A DNA stretch of 64,000 bases from Lantana camara (Eukaryota; Streptophyta; Magnoliopsida; Lamiales; Verbenaceae), in NCBI GenBank assembly GCA_037501455.1, contig CM074857.1, positions 32,756,001 to 32,820,000 of the forward strand. Direction: 5' to 3'. Both the position numbers and the translations under genes were made by a program. Shown here one piece after another: positions 27,370 through 38,167 of this stretch. Below the pieces are notes generated by a model. The model was not told where the DNA came from, searched no databases, and worked only from the letters and a program-made list of their open reading frames with translations. The stretch's first letter is position 1. Each line of letters starts with the position of its first letter.

Positions 27370-30216
27370 TCAGGCGGCTGGAGCAACGTCTTCATCAACG
27401 ATCACCAGTATATTCTGGGCCACGGGGCCATGAACGGGGCCCTCAGGCTCTTGCGGTTGGGCTTGGGGATCGTCGGGCTCATTGGCACCAGGAACAGGGG
27501 CGTTAGCACCCTCAGCAGCTGGGACAGGGGCATCCTCCACGATGGGCGCTTGTGGTTCTTCTTCAGGGTTATCATTTTGTGCGGCCTGAGAAGCGCCCTC
27601 TGACGGGTGAGCATCCATATACTCATCCTGAAGGAGTTTGACCAGGAATTCATACTCTGGCGCCGCAATGGAATCCGCAGGGTTATCCCCCTCGTCATCC
27701 TCCTCCTCGCAGCGCTCATTGAATGTGAGCCCCGTGCCCTCGGCCTCTTTCATGGCAGGATCCGTTAGCCCCTTATGTATGCCCTGATCGATGGCTAGAT
27801 TGAAAGCCTTCTGAGCCTCATCCAAGCAATGCAGGGAAGCAGCAAAGTTGAAGGCTTTAGAGTGGCAGAATTGGACGAGAGCCTCCTTATTTGAACGAGC
27901 GAGACTCCGGGGCCATTCGTTCATCGCCTCATTGAATTTCCTCTCAGCCTCCAGAGCCCTCGTCCTCCAGCTCTCCCGCTCGGTCTCCGCCTTCTTGCAG
28001 CGTTCGTCAGCCTGGGCCAACTTGTCGCTCAAGCTGCTTCGAGCGCCTTCCACCGCCTGAAAGTCCTCCTTCAATTTTCCCAGCTCCCCCTCCGTCTTCT
28101 TAAACAAATCCTTAAGGGATTCATACTTAGCTATCTCAGTGTCCAGCTCCGCTTGAATCTGAGCCGGATCGTTGGAACGAGCCATCTTCTTATACTTGGC
28201 TTTGCGATCAGCGTAGATGGAGGCCCGCCTTTGGATATTCTTAAGCCTGGGGAGCACTTGCTGCGTGGGTTCGAAAGAAAGAAAATATTAGCAAGAAAGT
28301 GTTAGAGAGTCCAAGATGACAGTGTGTCAAGGGAGTGAAGACTTACGGAGATCAGGGCGTGGGCCGCATCGTAGGTCACTTTCTCTACGGACTCACTGAA
28401 GAGATGCCGGTGGTCCGCCGAGAATTGGGCCTTGTCGTAGAGATTCTCGCTGATGGTTTGTGCGAGCGTGCCGAGCCTTAGTAGGACTGGCCCACCGTCA
28501 GAGGAACCTGTGAAGTCCCTGTCCCCTCGACGGGAGAACTCCCAAAGATATTCCTCCTCTGAAGAGGAAGTTTCCCCCTCGCCCTTGGGGCCCTCGACTA
28601 CTTGTTTTCCTTTGCCCTTGATTGCAGCAGTGTCGGGCATCCTCTTCCTCTTATGGGAAGGTCTACTGGCGCTTGGATTGGCCTCATTCATGGCCAAATT
28701 GGGGGATGGCCTCACCTGAGCAGCTGCACGAGGGTCAGAGACCCTCGAGTCGGATGAAGAAGAGGGCCGCACCACTAATCTATTTTCTGGAAGGGCCGCC
28801 CTGATTCCCTCCCGGTTTCGTGGGGGTGGAACTTCTGAAGCTGCGCTCGAACCGGCGCCTCGTTGCCCGCCACGAGCGTCCACCCTGTTGTCTCGGTTTC
28901 GGGGGCGCTGTTGGTCCCCTTGCTGGGCTTGATTCCTGTTGGCATGAGCAAAGCGAGCGGCTTGTCTGATTCCTCCTGCCATCTCTAATATAGCAGCTCC
29001 TGCAAAAAGGGAAAGTACAAGGGTTATAAATCCTTAAACAGAATTATTAAGTGAGCAAATTACAAGTACAGAAAGGTAGTCAGCGTTCCTATCTAAAAGT
29101 TAGCGCCCTAAGAATCTAACCATCTCTCTCTATATCACGAGCCGGAGGGTTGTCAAGGAAATAGGGATCGTTAGAAAGGCCACACAGGAACATGAGCTCC
29201 CCATCATCTATCCAATCTTTTGCCTGGATGAGGTGGCCCTCGTCCCTCAAGGCTGCCGCCAGACTCTTGGCCCAACCTTTGGGAAGTGCAGGCTCCAAGC
29301 GGCTCTTTGCAAACGAGCCCCAGTGCGAGGACACCCCAAAGCCTTCTTCTGTTGGGGCCTTGACAAAAATGAATTTTTCCTTCCAGTTGGTGCCGTAGGT
29401 GCTCGAGGGCGAGTTGATTAGTTTCATATGGGCCTTCGCCTGGACATAGTAAAAACCCGCCTCGGGAGATGAACGGGATGAGCTGACCACTTGAAAGAGG
29501 GCATGGAAGTTCCGCACGAAAGGCTCGTAACCCATGGTCCTCATCAGAATTACGAAGCAAGTCAGGAGGGCCAGGATGTTGGGCACGATTTGTGACGGAC
29601 AAAGGCCCAGATCATTCAACAAGTGGGCCATCGGGATCGAAACAGGGAACCTCAAGCCTCCTGAGCTCACCGTGTCCACGTAAACCGCCATTTCGTCGGG
29701 GGGTGGATTGTTGGCACGCTCGTGACTCTTAGGAATCCTCCATGTATAGCGCTCGTCCTAGTAGATAGGAGCCAACATCGTTTTTACTTCTCCCAAAGTA
29801 ACTGTGCTGGGAGTCTCCTCAGGAGTGCGCTCGGTGGCCTGATAGCCTGATCCTTCACCCTCGTTAGGCCCTTTGGATTTCTTGGATTTCTTGCCCTTTC
29901 CTTTATTATGGGCCCTTTCTGAAGGCCCTGCTATGACTCCAGCCACCGGAAGCGGGGTCGCGACGGCCACCATCACAGCATGGCGGTGAGGGTGAGTGGC
30001 ACTCTGAGTTATGGGGAGAGTAACCCCTTGCCTTTCTGCCTCCATTACAAGATTCATCTCTTCAAAGAGAGGTTCCACTCCACCGGGATTCCTATCCTCC
30101 ATGGCCATCACTGCCGCCCCTAACTCCTCGTCTCTGGGGGAATCGGGGGAAGAGGAACTCTCAGTGGCCATTTCATGGATTTCACGGGCAAATTCCTCAA
30201 CATGTTGGTCAGCCAT
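27370..30216 (-). CDS. Tat-1 antisense gene, three coding exons plus a 5' UTR intron
   Basis: Coding exons: 30216-29121, 28999-28347 and 28260-27370. Intron 1 (29120-29000) runs GTTAGA to TTTTTGCAG; intron 2 (28346-28261) runs GTAAGTC to CCCACGCAG. Both joins keep the reading frame exactly, giving about 879 codons with a single internal TAG at 29760-29758. Upstream, AAG/GTAAAC to TTCTTCCAG (30376-30271) looks like a 5' UTR intron, and TATAAGTA at 30515-30508 like a TATA box. Exon 1 has a KGKGKKSKKSKG stretch, then FPVSIPMAHLLNDLGLCPSQ, which resembles the 'putative gypsy type transposon' domain (PF04195). Exon 2 is arginine/serine-rich with a nuclear-signal-like KRKR; exon 3 is a long coiled coil and an acidic proline-rich tail. 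Antisense ORFs of unknown function are known in Tat elements. The TAG makes this copy likely defective. Confidence 0.8.
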
Positions 30217-30854
30217 GGCAGAAGCTGAGATTTGGGAGAGATTTAGTCTGGGTTAGAGAATGAGAGTTTTCTGGAAGAAATTTGGGTTTCCTAAAGGAGT
30301 AAAACCTAAGAGATTACAAAATCCTAAAGGCCGAATCTAAAGTTAGCAAAGTTAGAAAATTTAGCTGGAAGTTTACCTTGAAGATTTCTGAGATAACTGG
30401 AGAAGAGGTTGAAGATGCTCTAAGAATTGATGTGCAAGAGAATTCTTTTTGCAAAGGATGCTTGGAAGATAGGAATGCGTAAAGAATGGAAAGATCTAAG
30501 AATCCCTTACTTATAGGGATGGGAGTTGGTACCTTTTCGGCTAGAAATTCAAAGTGGTAATCATTTCCCGCCTAGGAAACCGTCCACACTATGGAACCGT
30601 CACATGCTTCCCAATACTCACGCGCCCCACGCGCACCCGCATTTAATGCTCTAACGTTTCGAATGCTTCAGAATAGTACAACATTTAATGCGGAAGCGCT
30701 ACGAGCGGTCAGTTGAAAAGACCGCATTAATGGCGCAACCAGAAGAAGAATTGCTCAACACGCCAAGCCTTATGCGAGCGCTACGTGAAAAAGTTAGAAC
30801 GCGTCAAAATTCTACAGTCCTTATCACTAAGGACTACAGAATCGGGGGGCAAAA
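30217..30854 (-). promoter_or_regulatory. Leader/promoter of the antisense gene, and Tat-1 polypurine tract
   Basis: On the minus strand: TATAAGTA (30515-30508), then a probable 5' UTR intron (30376-30271), then ATG at 30216. On the plus strand the interval ends in the polypurine tract GGGGGGCAAAA (30844-30854) that primes plus-strand DNA next to the 3' LTR. Confidence 0.6.
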
Positions 30855-31667
30855 TGATGGGGTCAAAATACGATCGTCCCACGCTAGGACACGTGGCATC
30901 ACCGAGATGATGACGTCTGTCTCCCCAAGGTTGCGCCCATCAGCACCCGAGCGCTAAGCCCAACGAGCGCAATCCCACTTCGAGAGATAAGCCCAACGAG
31001 CGCTGATACTCTCACGAACGCCATTCATACTGTACGATTGGCACGTCCACGAGCCAAGGGAGTCCTCTTCGAGCGTCACACTCCCTCAGAGTGGCCTCCC
31101 CTTCTGGCTCGCTACTTGGACTGCAGCTTTCATCCCACTCAGCGGATATCTTGGCTCCCGATACTCTTGGTTGTCACGAGGGGGCTCATAAGCCCTCGTT
31201 ACCAACCACCCAAACGACTCTCTGACACATCGTACATGCCCGCGCACCTGCCACTGTTGCCAGCACTAACTTTTAGCCGCTTTTGCAGAAGATTCCTCCT
31301 AGGTTTCTCTCTCATGGCGCCACGTGTTAGGGCAACATTCGGCCAGGACCACACGAGGCAAATGACCAAAGGGTCCCTGACCCTCACCTATAAATAGGTA
31401 AAGTCATCTTCTACATGGTGAGCATTCTCCATTACTGAAACTGCTACTTAACTCAAGTTTCCTCCTTCATATATCAATCTGACTTGAGCGTCGGAGAGCC
31501 AAACTGGGAACCACCCCCAGTTCCCCCCAGCTTGGCCTTCTGACTTTTCTTGTGTTTGTCCCAGCAGGTAGAACCCCCTTTCCTTTTCCGGCGAACTTCC
31601 AGCGATTTCCCCACAAAAACAAATCGTAAAGTGAGCGGATTCAGACCCATCTATTCGGAACCCATCA
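30855..31667 (+). repeat. Tat-1 3' LTR
   Basis: 813 bp, same length as the 5' LTR, 12 substitutions and no indels between them by eye. TATAAATA at 31389-31396. It is followed by the target duplication AATAT. Confidence 0.95.
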
Positions 31668-31672
31668 AATAT

Positions 31673-31879
31673 ATTATCATGTTAAAATAAATATAATATT
31701 ATTTAATATATTTATTATTTAATATATTTTTTAAATATTTATTTAAAATATTAAATATATTATTATGTTAAAATAAAAATATAATATATTATCATGTTAA
31801 AATAAATATAATATTATTTAACATATTTATTAAATATTATTTAAAATATTTATTTATAATATTAACATAATAATTATTT
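31673..31879. repeat. AT-rich interior of the old element, right part
   Basis: A+T-rich words (TATTATCATGTTAAAATAAA, ATATTATTTAATAT) shared with 1371-1640 and 19150-19260. No gene. Confidence 0.7.
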
Positions 31880-32167
31880 GACCAAAATAAAAATTGTTTT
31901 ACCCAGGTTCGAACCTGGGACCTCTAATAGTGGAGAGAGCACGCTACCGCTGGGCTACAACTGCCAATTTGTTTATTTTTTTTTGTCAAAAATCTTATTT
32001 GACTTTTCTCCCACAAATGCATTTAACGGTTTCCGTCCAAAAATTGACGGTTGGGACCAAAATTGTCACAAATTGAAACCTACGGGACCAAAATTGTCAA
32101 ATTTTAAAAGAATGGGACCAAAATTGCAAATCGCCCAATCCTATGGGACCAAAAATGTAATTTGCTC
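31880..32167 (-). repeat. Right arm of the AT-rich element, inverted copy of 1082-1370, with tRNA-like block
   Basis: Reverse complement of the left arm: tRNA-like segment at 31894-31961 (B box GGTTCGAACC at 31906-31915, A box on the minus strand), then four GGGACCAAAA motifs, ending GTAATTTGCTC at 32167. The frame 31878-32183 that spans it is not a gene. Confidence 0.6.
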
Positions 32168-32210
32168 ATACATTAATAAATAACTAAAAAGATTAAACAC
32201 GACATGAAAG

Positions 32211-32596
32211 CTATGTTGCACGGATACGGACACGGCGACACGGATACGATACGATACAGACATGGCGACACGGATTTTTAAAAAATTTTAGGACACGACA
32301 CGGCTATATTTTATATAAATAAATATATTTTATATAAAAATTAAAATAGTTTATAAGTATAATCTAGATAAAATAAAATATTTAAAAAAAATATGTATAA
32401 TTAAAAACTAGAATAAGTTTTTTATTTTAGTTTTCTCCCCAAAAAATTCTAAAAATATTAAAAAATACATAAAAAACTTTATTTAATTAGAAAATTTGCC
32501 CCGCCGTGTCCGACGCCGTGTCTTTTTTTTTTTTTTTTAATTTTTTTTATTTCGGCCGTGTCCGATACGTGCCGGAGTCTGTCCAAGGCGTGTCCG
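32211..32596. mobile_element. hAT-like MITE, left part (right part at 42576-42640)
   Basis: It starts CTATGTTGCACGG and is full of CACGGACACGG-type words; the other end reads CCGTGTCCGTGCTTTCTAG at 42640. The 7-bp ATGAAAG lies on both outer sides (32204-32210 and 42641-42647), a target duplication. Joined, it would be about 450 bp. A Copia element inserted in it with duplication GTCCG. Confidence 0.65.
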
Positions 32597-32843
32597 TGCT
32601 GGGCGGTGGGCCCAGAACAGTAGCGGTCCGGGATCACATTTTAAAATTTTCTTATAGTACAAGTATTAAAATATTTCTAAAATATTTTAATATAATAGCG
32701 GAAGATTAGCCGGATCTACTCAAGTATATACATGCAAATGATAATAAATTTTAAATCACTTAAGCAGATAAATGTCTAACATGCAATTAACACTTAAGAG
32801 CATATAATTTATCATGCTTAAAATAATACAACTGTAAAATATT

Positions 32844-34318
32844 CGAGTGATCATACCGATTCTCATACTTTGGTATCTTTGGCTTGAACGCAATCAAGCC
32901 AAATATGAGTCTGGTAATTTTAATTCGTATAACGTGATTCGGCGCGTTACTAAACATGTGTATAACTTGTTCAGGATCAAAAAATTAAATTATGCGTGGT
33001 GGAGGGGAGATGTTAGAGTAGCGGAAACGTTTCACGCAAAGGTTTGGAAACCGAAGCCTGAAAAACCTCGTATCGTTAGATGGTGTCGTCCCCCTGCAGG
33101 CTGGCTAAAGCTCAACTCTTATGGTTCTTCGAAGGGCAACCCAGGACCATCTAGCATAGGAGGAATCATCAGGGATTGTAACGGAAAAACTATTGCAGCT
33201 TATAGTCGAGGTATCGGTGATGGTTCGAATATCAAAGCTGAACTAATGGCCATGAGGGAGTCAGTGAAGCTTTTAAGTTGGGAAGCAGATCGCTGTGGAT
33301 TGAGGTGGACGCCAAGGTCGTTATTGACATCGTAAAAAGAGGCAAAGCTGGTAATCTGGAACTGCAGCATCTACTTTTTAAGTTCAAGCAATGGGAAAGT
33401 GCAATGAATATTAGAGTGTCACAAATTTTCCGAGAGGGAAATGGAGTGGCGGATTTATTGGCTAAGAAAGGCGCTGACTCTCAACAAAACTGGAAGTTCC
33501 TGCGGGACCCATTCCCGGTGGAGATTAACGGTATGCTAAGAGTTGACAAGTGGGAACTTCCATCCATCAGGTTTTAAGTTCTTAAATTTTCTGTATGATG
33601 AATGTTTTGAGTATTGCTTGCTTCAATTGTCCGTATGATAATAGGCAGCCTGCCTTGAGATCTAATATTGCTTTTTATTTCAAGTTTAGTGCTCTTGATC
33701 TGTGCTTGTGTGTTGAGAATCAGGTGGTAGAAGTTTATTGCTTTACCAGGAGTAGAATCATGAATGCCATGGGAAGAGACAAGTTACATAATATGGTCTG
33801 GGAGGCGAGGTGGCAACTGCAGCTTCGGTGGAAGAGAAACGGTCAACTCCAGGGGCCAGTTTGCTATTATTGTATTGACGGTTTGTTGGTACATGAGGTC
33901 CGATACCATTCGCCCACCAATTTACACGGTCTTGCGGACGCTAGCGTTATTGATGCATTTAATCATTGCGTAATGGGTCTGTACATCACGGCTCGGGAGT
34001 CTGAGCGCCTTCGTCTTTGGCTAATGGTTGATCCTATGAAATCGCTTAGCATGAGGGACCTAGTCTGGATTTTTTGGGAGTTAAAGTCTATCGATTTTTG
34101 GAAGTTAAAGAAGATTCATCTTTTTTTTTGGTGTTTTGCCCATTGTATTCGGGTCGATTATATTTTCTTTCGTGGGCACTTTTGTGAGTCCAGTATTTCT
34201 GATCCGTGGATCATGAACACTTGGTTGTACACTCTTTGGTTTGCATTTGGTTATATATGAGGGGGCGGGGGGGGTCCTCGGTAATAACCCTACGGCTCAA
34301 AAAAAAAAAAAAAAAAAA
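32844..34318 (+). mobile_element. 5'-truncated L1-type LINE inserted in the Copia-1 LTR
   Basis: It ends in a 20-A tail (34299-34318) and is flanked by the 10-bp target duplication GTAAAATATT (32834-32843 and 34319-34328). The uninterrupted LTR at 40482-42575 shows the empty site. It holds the C-terminal end of LINE ORF2 and a ~720-bp 3' UTR with a run of G near 34261-34274. Confidence 0.93.
32847..33577 (+). pseudogene. C-terminal LINE ORF2 with RNase H, frameshifted
   Basis: The first frame (to 33335) has LILWYLWLERNQAKYES, the region after LINE reverse transcriptase, then the RNase H start LKLNSYGSSKGNPGPS...GGIIRDCNG and IKAELMAM. The second frame (33278-33577) continues with VDAKVVIDIVKRG, IFREGNGVADLLAKKG and ends at 33577. 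A frameshift lies near 33290. In LNSYGSS the usual first catalytic aspartate (NSDG) is tyrosine, so it is dead in two ways. RNase H domains occur at the end of plant L1 ORF2. Confidence 0.8.
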
Positions 34319-36185
34319 GTAAAATATTACCGTACTGCAAACATGGCTATCTAACGGTATTTTTCCAGCTCCTTTGCTTTCACAGAAGACTGTTACCTCG
34401 TTCACCTCCCGGGAACCCGATACATAATCATTCCTCGTGAAACTGGCAGAGCTTCCCTGCAATAACCCCAGATAAACCCTCGGAGTGTGGGGGCTCCGAA
34501 AGTATTTCTCTAATAAACTTTAAACTAGAAAACCCTTTTCAGGGTTTAATCTCCCGAAATTATGTGTTTTATATATAAACACCTAATTAAAATTAATTCT
34601 AAAATAAATCGGAATTAACTAGGAGAAAAGGGATATGGTTTCAAAGCCGAAAGTTCAGCAAAAACCTCTCCCAAACTTGTGAGAAAAAATGAGGACCCAA
34701 GACCCCTATTTATAGGGGAAAAACCAAGGGTAAAATAGTAATTTCACACCCCACTTGCGTGTGCAACTTGGACACAAAAACCGAGGTGACCACATCGTCG
34801 ATCTCAGCACCACGAGTCCAACGCCGCCGGCCGCTCCCCGATCCCACGCCGCACGCGCCGCCTGAAGGTGGCGCGTGTTATGGCACGCGCGGCTCTAGGG
34901 TTTTTGGTCTTGGTCCGGTCCGACCGAACCGTTCCGACACGTGGCCGATCCCGGTTCTGCCACGTGTCCTGACCTTATCCCTACCCGTTGACCGGCCCGG
35001 TCCAGGTTAGGTCTGGACCGTCCCCGTGTGCTGACGCGGTGCAATCTCCGCCATCCACGTGTCGCGCCACCTCACGCCTGTCCATGCCACGTCTTTTTTT
35101 TTTTAAATAAATTTTTTTTTCCTCCAAAATAAAATTCCGGGCATTTCCAACTCTTTGGAACTTTGATTTATTTTCTTAAAATAAATCCCTTGGCCTATTT
35201 CTAAACACTTTGAAAAATCATTTCTCTTTCTCCTTTTAATATTTTCTCTTCGGGTTTTCAATTAGGGCTTGCAGGGGGACCTGAAGGACTAATTAATTTT
35301 AGCTCCAGACTTATTAATATATTATCATCTCGTGATAGTAATCAATTACCTTTTAACTATATTTAATTCCACTAAATAAATATTATTGTACTCTAAAATT
35401 AATTAAATTATTCACGAATTTCTCGATCTAGAATAATTTCGCATTTTACTCCTCCGTGTAGATATCCATGAAAAATAAATTGCAACTACTATCATTTATT
35501 TTTCATCTCTAATCTGAAATTTATTGATTTGCCTTAAGCTCAAATTCTCTGTATGTGAAACACATTCATCATACAATTTCGGTGATGTATCACGCAAAGT
35601 GCTTTGTCCAAAGTCTTAATTCGAAGTTTTGCAAATCTATTTCAGGGATATCTTTTACCTTCCAACAAGGTCACAGATTCCTCGATCAATATGATTCTTT
35701 AGCTCATTTCATGTTGTCACCGAACATACAAAGTATTTTGGCCATCGTTGCCGAGATCTCACTTCGAGTATATTACAGTAACTAACACTACATGCCTAAA
35801 ACCGAAATATTGTCAGGATTAAGAGTACAATGCTTCCTGAGATTTTATTCATTTTAGATAGCAGTATAAAATGAATAATCTCAGTGGTCCAGTTCGATGT
35901 TTCCAATCCTATTGAAAATCATCAATGTGTTATAATCGGAATCACCATTCCCTATGACGAAAGACTAATCATCTTATATAACCACGTTATAGTCTTGATA
36001 AGAACATATTCTTATCTTACCGACTAGAACTTTAATGACACGTGATTTCGGTATTCAAAGTCTTTTCCTATGAAACACATTTCATATAACGCCATTAAGT
36101 ATCAATATGTGAAATACTCACAACTCGCTGTAAATTCAGTTTAATTAATTCAACAAATTGAATTTTCAGGGGACTATTCCCAACA

Positions 36186-36419
36186 GTCCGTGTCGGACAC
36201 TGCACGGACACTTTTTTTGCCGTGTCCGTGCTTTCTAGCCTGAAAGCAACGAAAATCCGACAAAACCCGTCGGGGAAATCGACAGACATCAAACGGATTT
36301 TTTACGAGAAAAAACTAAATTATTCAAGTAGATAAACAGTTGGATATGTAATAATATTTTATCTTATCATTCACTACAAAAAGATGGCCGAATTCCGACG
36401 GGATTTTCAGAAATTCCAT
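36186..36419. repeat. Duplicate of the Copia-1 right flank, including the first 48 bp of the CACTA element
   Basis: It matches 42576 to ~42820: MITE right end, about 130 bp of unique-looking DNA, then CACTACAAAAAGATGGCC at 36372. It breaks off after GAAATTCC at 36418, where Tat-2 begins. A small deletion (near TCGGACACTG) and scattered substitutions separate the copies. Confidence 0.85.
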
Positions 36420-36485
36420 TTTCCCCAAAGAACCTGTACCCTCGAGTTGAATTTGCAATAACCTCCATTTTCGCTGGCTTCTTAG

Positions 36486-37242
36486 GAGGTAATCCCCAGG
36501 CTGAAGAACTTGCAGAAGCGAACGAACGTCTACTCCGAGCATAAGGCCAAGTACAAGAAGATGATGCGCATCTCTGATCCCGGTCAGCTGCAAGAGGACT
36601 ACAACAATGTCTCCGCGAAGCTCACAATGCTCAAGCTTGATCATGAACGGGCCAAGAAGGCGCTGAAGGACCAGGAGGGTGCCTATCTGGTGTTGGACGA
36701 GCGCCACAGAAAGCTGAAGGAGGAGCGCAATCAGTTGAAGGCCGACAATGAGGAGCTTAACAAACACTTGACCGAGCGTAATCAGCAGTTCGAGACAACA
36801 AGGAAAGAGCCTGGAGTCGAGGGTTGCTTGGGAAGCGGTCGTCAGATTTGTACGCTCCAAGGCATTTGGCTTCGCCGCGAACCTGCACTGCCTGGACAAC
36901 GCTCGCCACTTCTTTTGGAAATTCGTGGGCCAATTGATCAAGCTGGGCTTGGTGCCTCCCTCTACCCTTTCGGACGAGCGCTTGAGGATGGACTTGGACG
37001 AGAACTTGGAGCCCATGGCCGCCAATAGAGATCTAACTGAGGACTTCACAGAACCGGAGTATAATGATTTGGTTGTTAACTTGTTATGCTTCAAAATGAG
37101 TACTTCGGCGATTGATGAGGGTACGCATATGGACGCCCAAGAAGATCCCAGCCATGATGATGTTCAAGCCTCCGATGCTGAAATTCTTGCTCCTGTCCCC
37201 CTATCTACTGCACCTCTGGAGCCTGAGAATGAAACCCCCTGA
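36486..37242 (+). pseudogene. Tat-2 antisense-gene exon 3 fragment
   Basis: EVIPRLKNLQKRTNVYSEHKAKYKKM matches exon 3 of the Tat-1 antisense gene (VLPRLKNIQRRASIY...AKYKKM). A coiled coil follows (LKEERNQLKADNEELNKHL). A frameshift near 36815 moves the rest (SKAFGFAANLHCLD...) to the next frame, which ends in TGA at 37240-37242. A splice-acceptor-like CTTCTTAG lies just before. Exons 1 and 2 are missing. This second copy shows that the antisense gene is conserved across Tat families here. Confidence 0.8.
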
Positions 37243-38167
37243 ATCTTTTCCTCTGTTTAATTTGAATATGTACCCAACTCTTCATTTCCAATGTAATTTC
37301 TATTTCCGCACTTGTAATTTTCCATTTGAGTTAATGAAATTCCATTTCCCTTCCTGCTGTACTGTGATGCCTTGAGCGTTTGATGTTGATTTCTGCTTGG
37401 AGTTTTGCGAATTAGAATGTATTGGCGCGAGGGTATATCTCACGAGGGATACCCTGACCACATTCTCCTTAAGGTCCAAACTTGAACTTAGGAATCCGCT
37501 TGCGGATTTGACTAAGTGTTCACCTTTAAAGGAAATCAGCACAAGTGTTGAATAAGATAGAGCGTAACGGTGGTATCACCCAGGGCTTAGAAATCAACAG
37601 GAGGGTTCACCAAGTGCACGTTTCGGTCCAAAACTAATCTAAATGTTGTAAAATAATGAGCGTAGCTAGGGTTTAAACTTGAACTTAGAAAACCAACATA
37701 GGGATTAGCTAAGCGTTTACCCTTTACGAGCGTACGTGTATTCCGTGAGATGAGAATCTCTAAAGGGGCCCATGAGCAACTGGGGTAGTCAGCATCCGGT
37801 TGGCACAGTGGGGCGTGTACTATCCTGGGTTTTGATCCATCCATTTAAGAAGGGTTCCTTTGCTTAAAACCATCAAGCGGTTTAGTGCGGAGCACCATTG
37901 ACTCACAGTTAGCGTTGATGCATAATAGGGGTATGCTCGTTTAAGAGAGTCCCGCATGAGAATGGATACCAAGCCGTTCGATGTGGAGTACCCTCGACAC
38001 AGAGTTAGCGTTGGTAGGATTGATGATCCAATTTAATCAGGAATTAAATCAAGTATAGCTTAAGCAATGTACACAAGATACTTACTGACATTTTGTATTC
38101 CCTTCAAAGGATGTATTCGTCAAAAGAAGATACATTGTGCCCTGAGCGGGGATTTACAAGACTTGGC

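Larger units (their letters stand above)
19295..31667 (+). mobile_element. Tat-1: complete Ty3/gypsy LTR retrotransposon, Tat type
   Basis: The element is 12.37 kb with two 813-bp LTRs (TGATGGG...CCCATCA), a 5-bp target duplication AATAT (19290-19294 and 31668-31672), primer site TGGCGCCGTCTGTGGGAA at 20112 and polypurine tract GGGGGGCAAAA at 30844-30854. Gag and pol are followed by a long 3' region with tandem repeats and an antisense gene. The second RNase H-like domain and the antisense gene are features of the Tat/Ogre lineage. I count 12 differences between the LTRs (about 1.5%), so the insertion is fairly young (about 0.6 million years at 1.3e-8 per site per year, an assumed rate). Gag is broken, so the copy is not autonomous. 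Confidence 0.95.
32597..36185 (-). repeat. Copia-1 solo LTR (~2.1 kb) interrupted by a LINE
   Basis: On the minus strand it runs TGTTGGGAATAG (36185) to GCCCAGCA (32597). GTCCG flanks both sides (32592-32596, 36186-36190), the signature of a solo LTR. It matches LTR 40482-42575 throughout, apart from small differences and the LINE at 32844-34318. Small reading frames in it are not genes. Confidence 0.85.

Noticed and set aside
1082..32167. A single 31-kb DNA transposon with these inverted arms
   Set aside because: The interior is made of independent insertions with their own borders and there is no target duplication at the outer ends.
33595..34260. 221-codon frame after the LINE RNase H
   Set aside because: It is the LINE 3' UTR leading to the poly-A tail; no homology or conserved copy seen.
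34759..35010. GC-rich 83-codon frame in the Copia-1 LTR
   Set aside because: The matching position in the other LTR (41167-41409) has a different reading because of indels; not a conserved protein.
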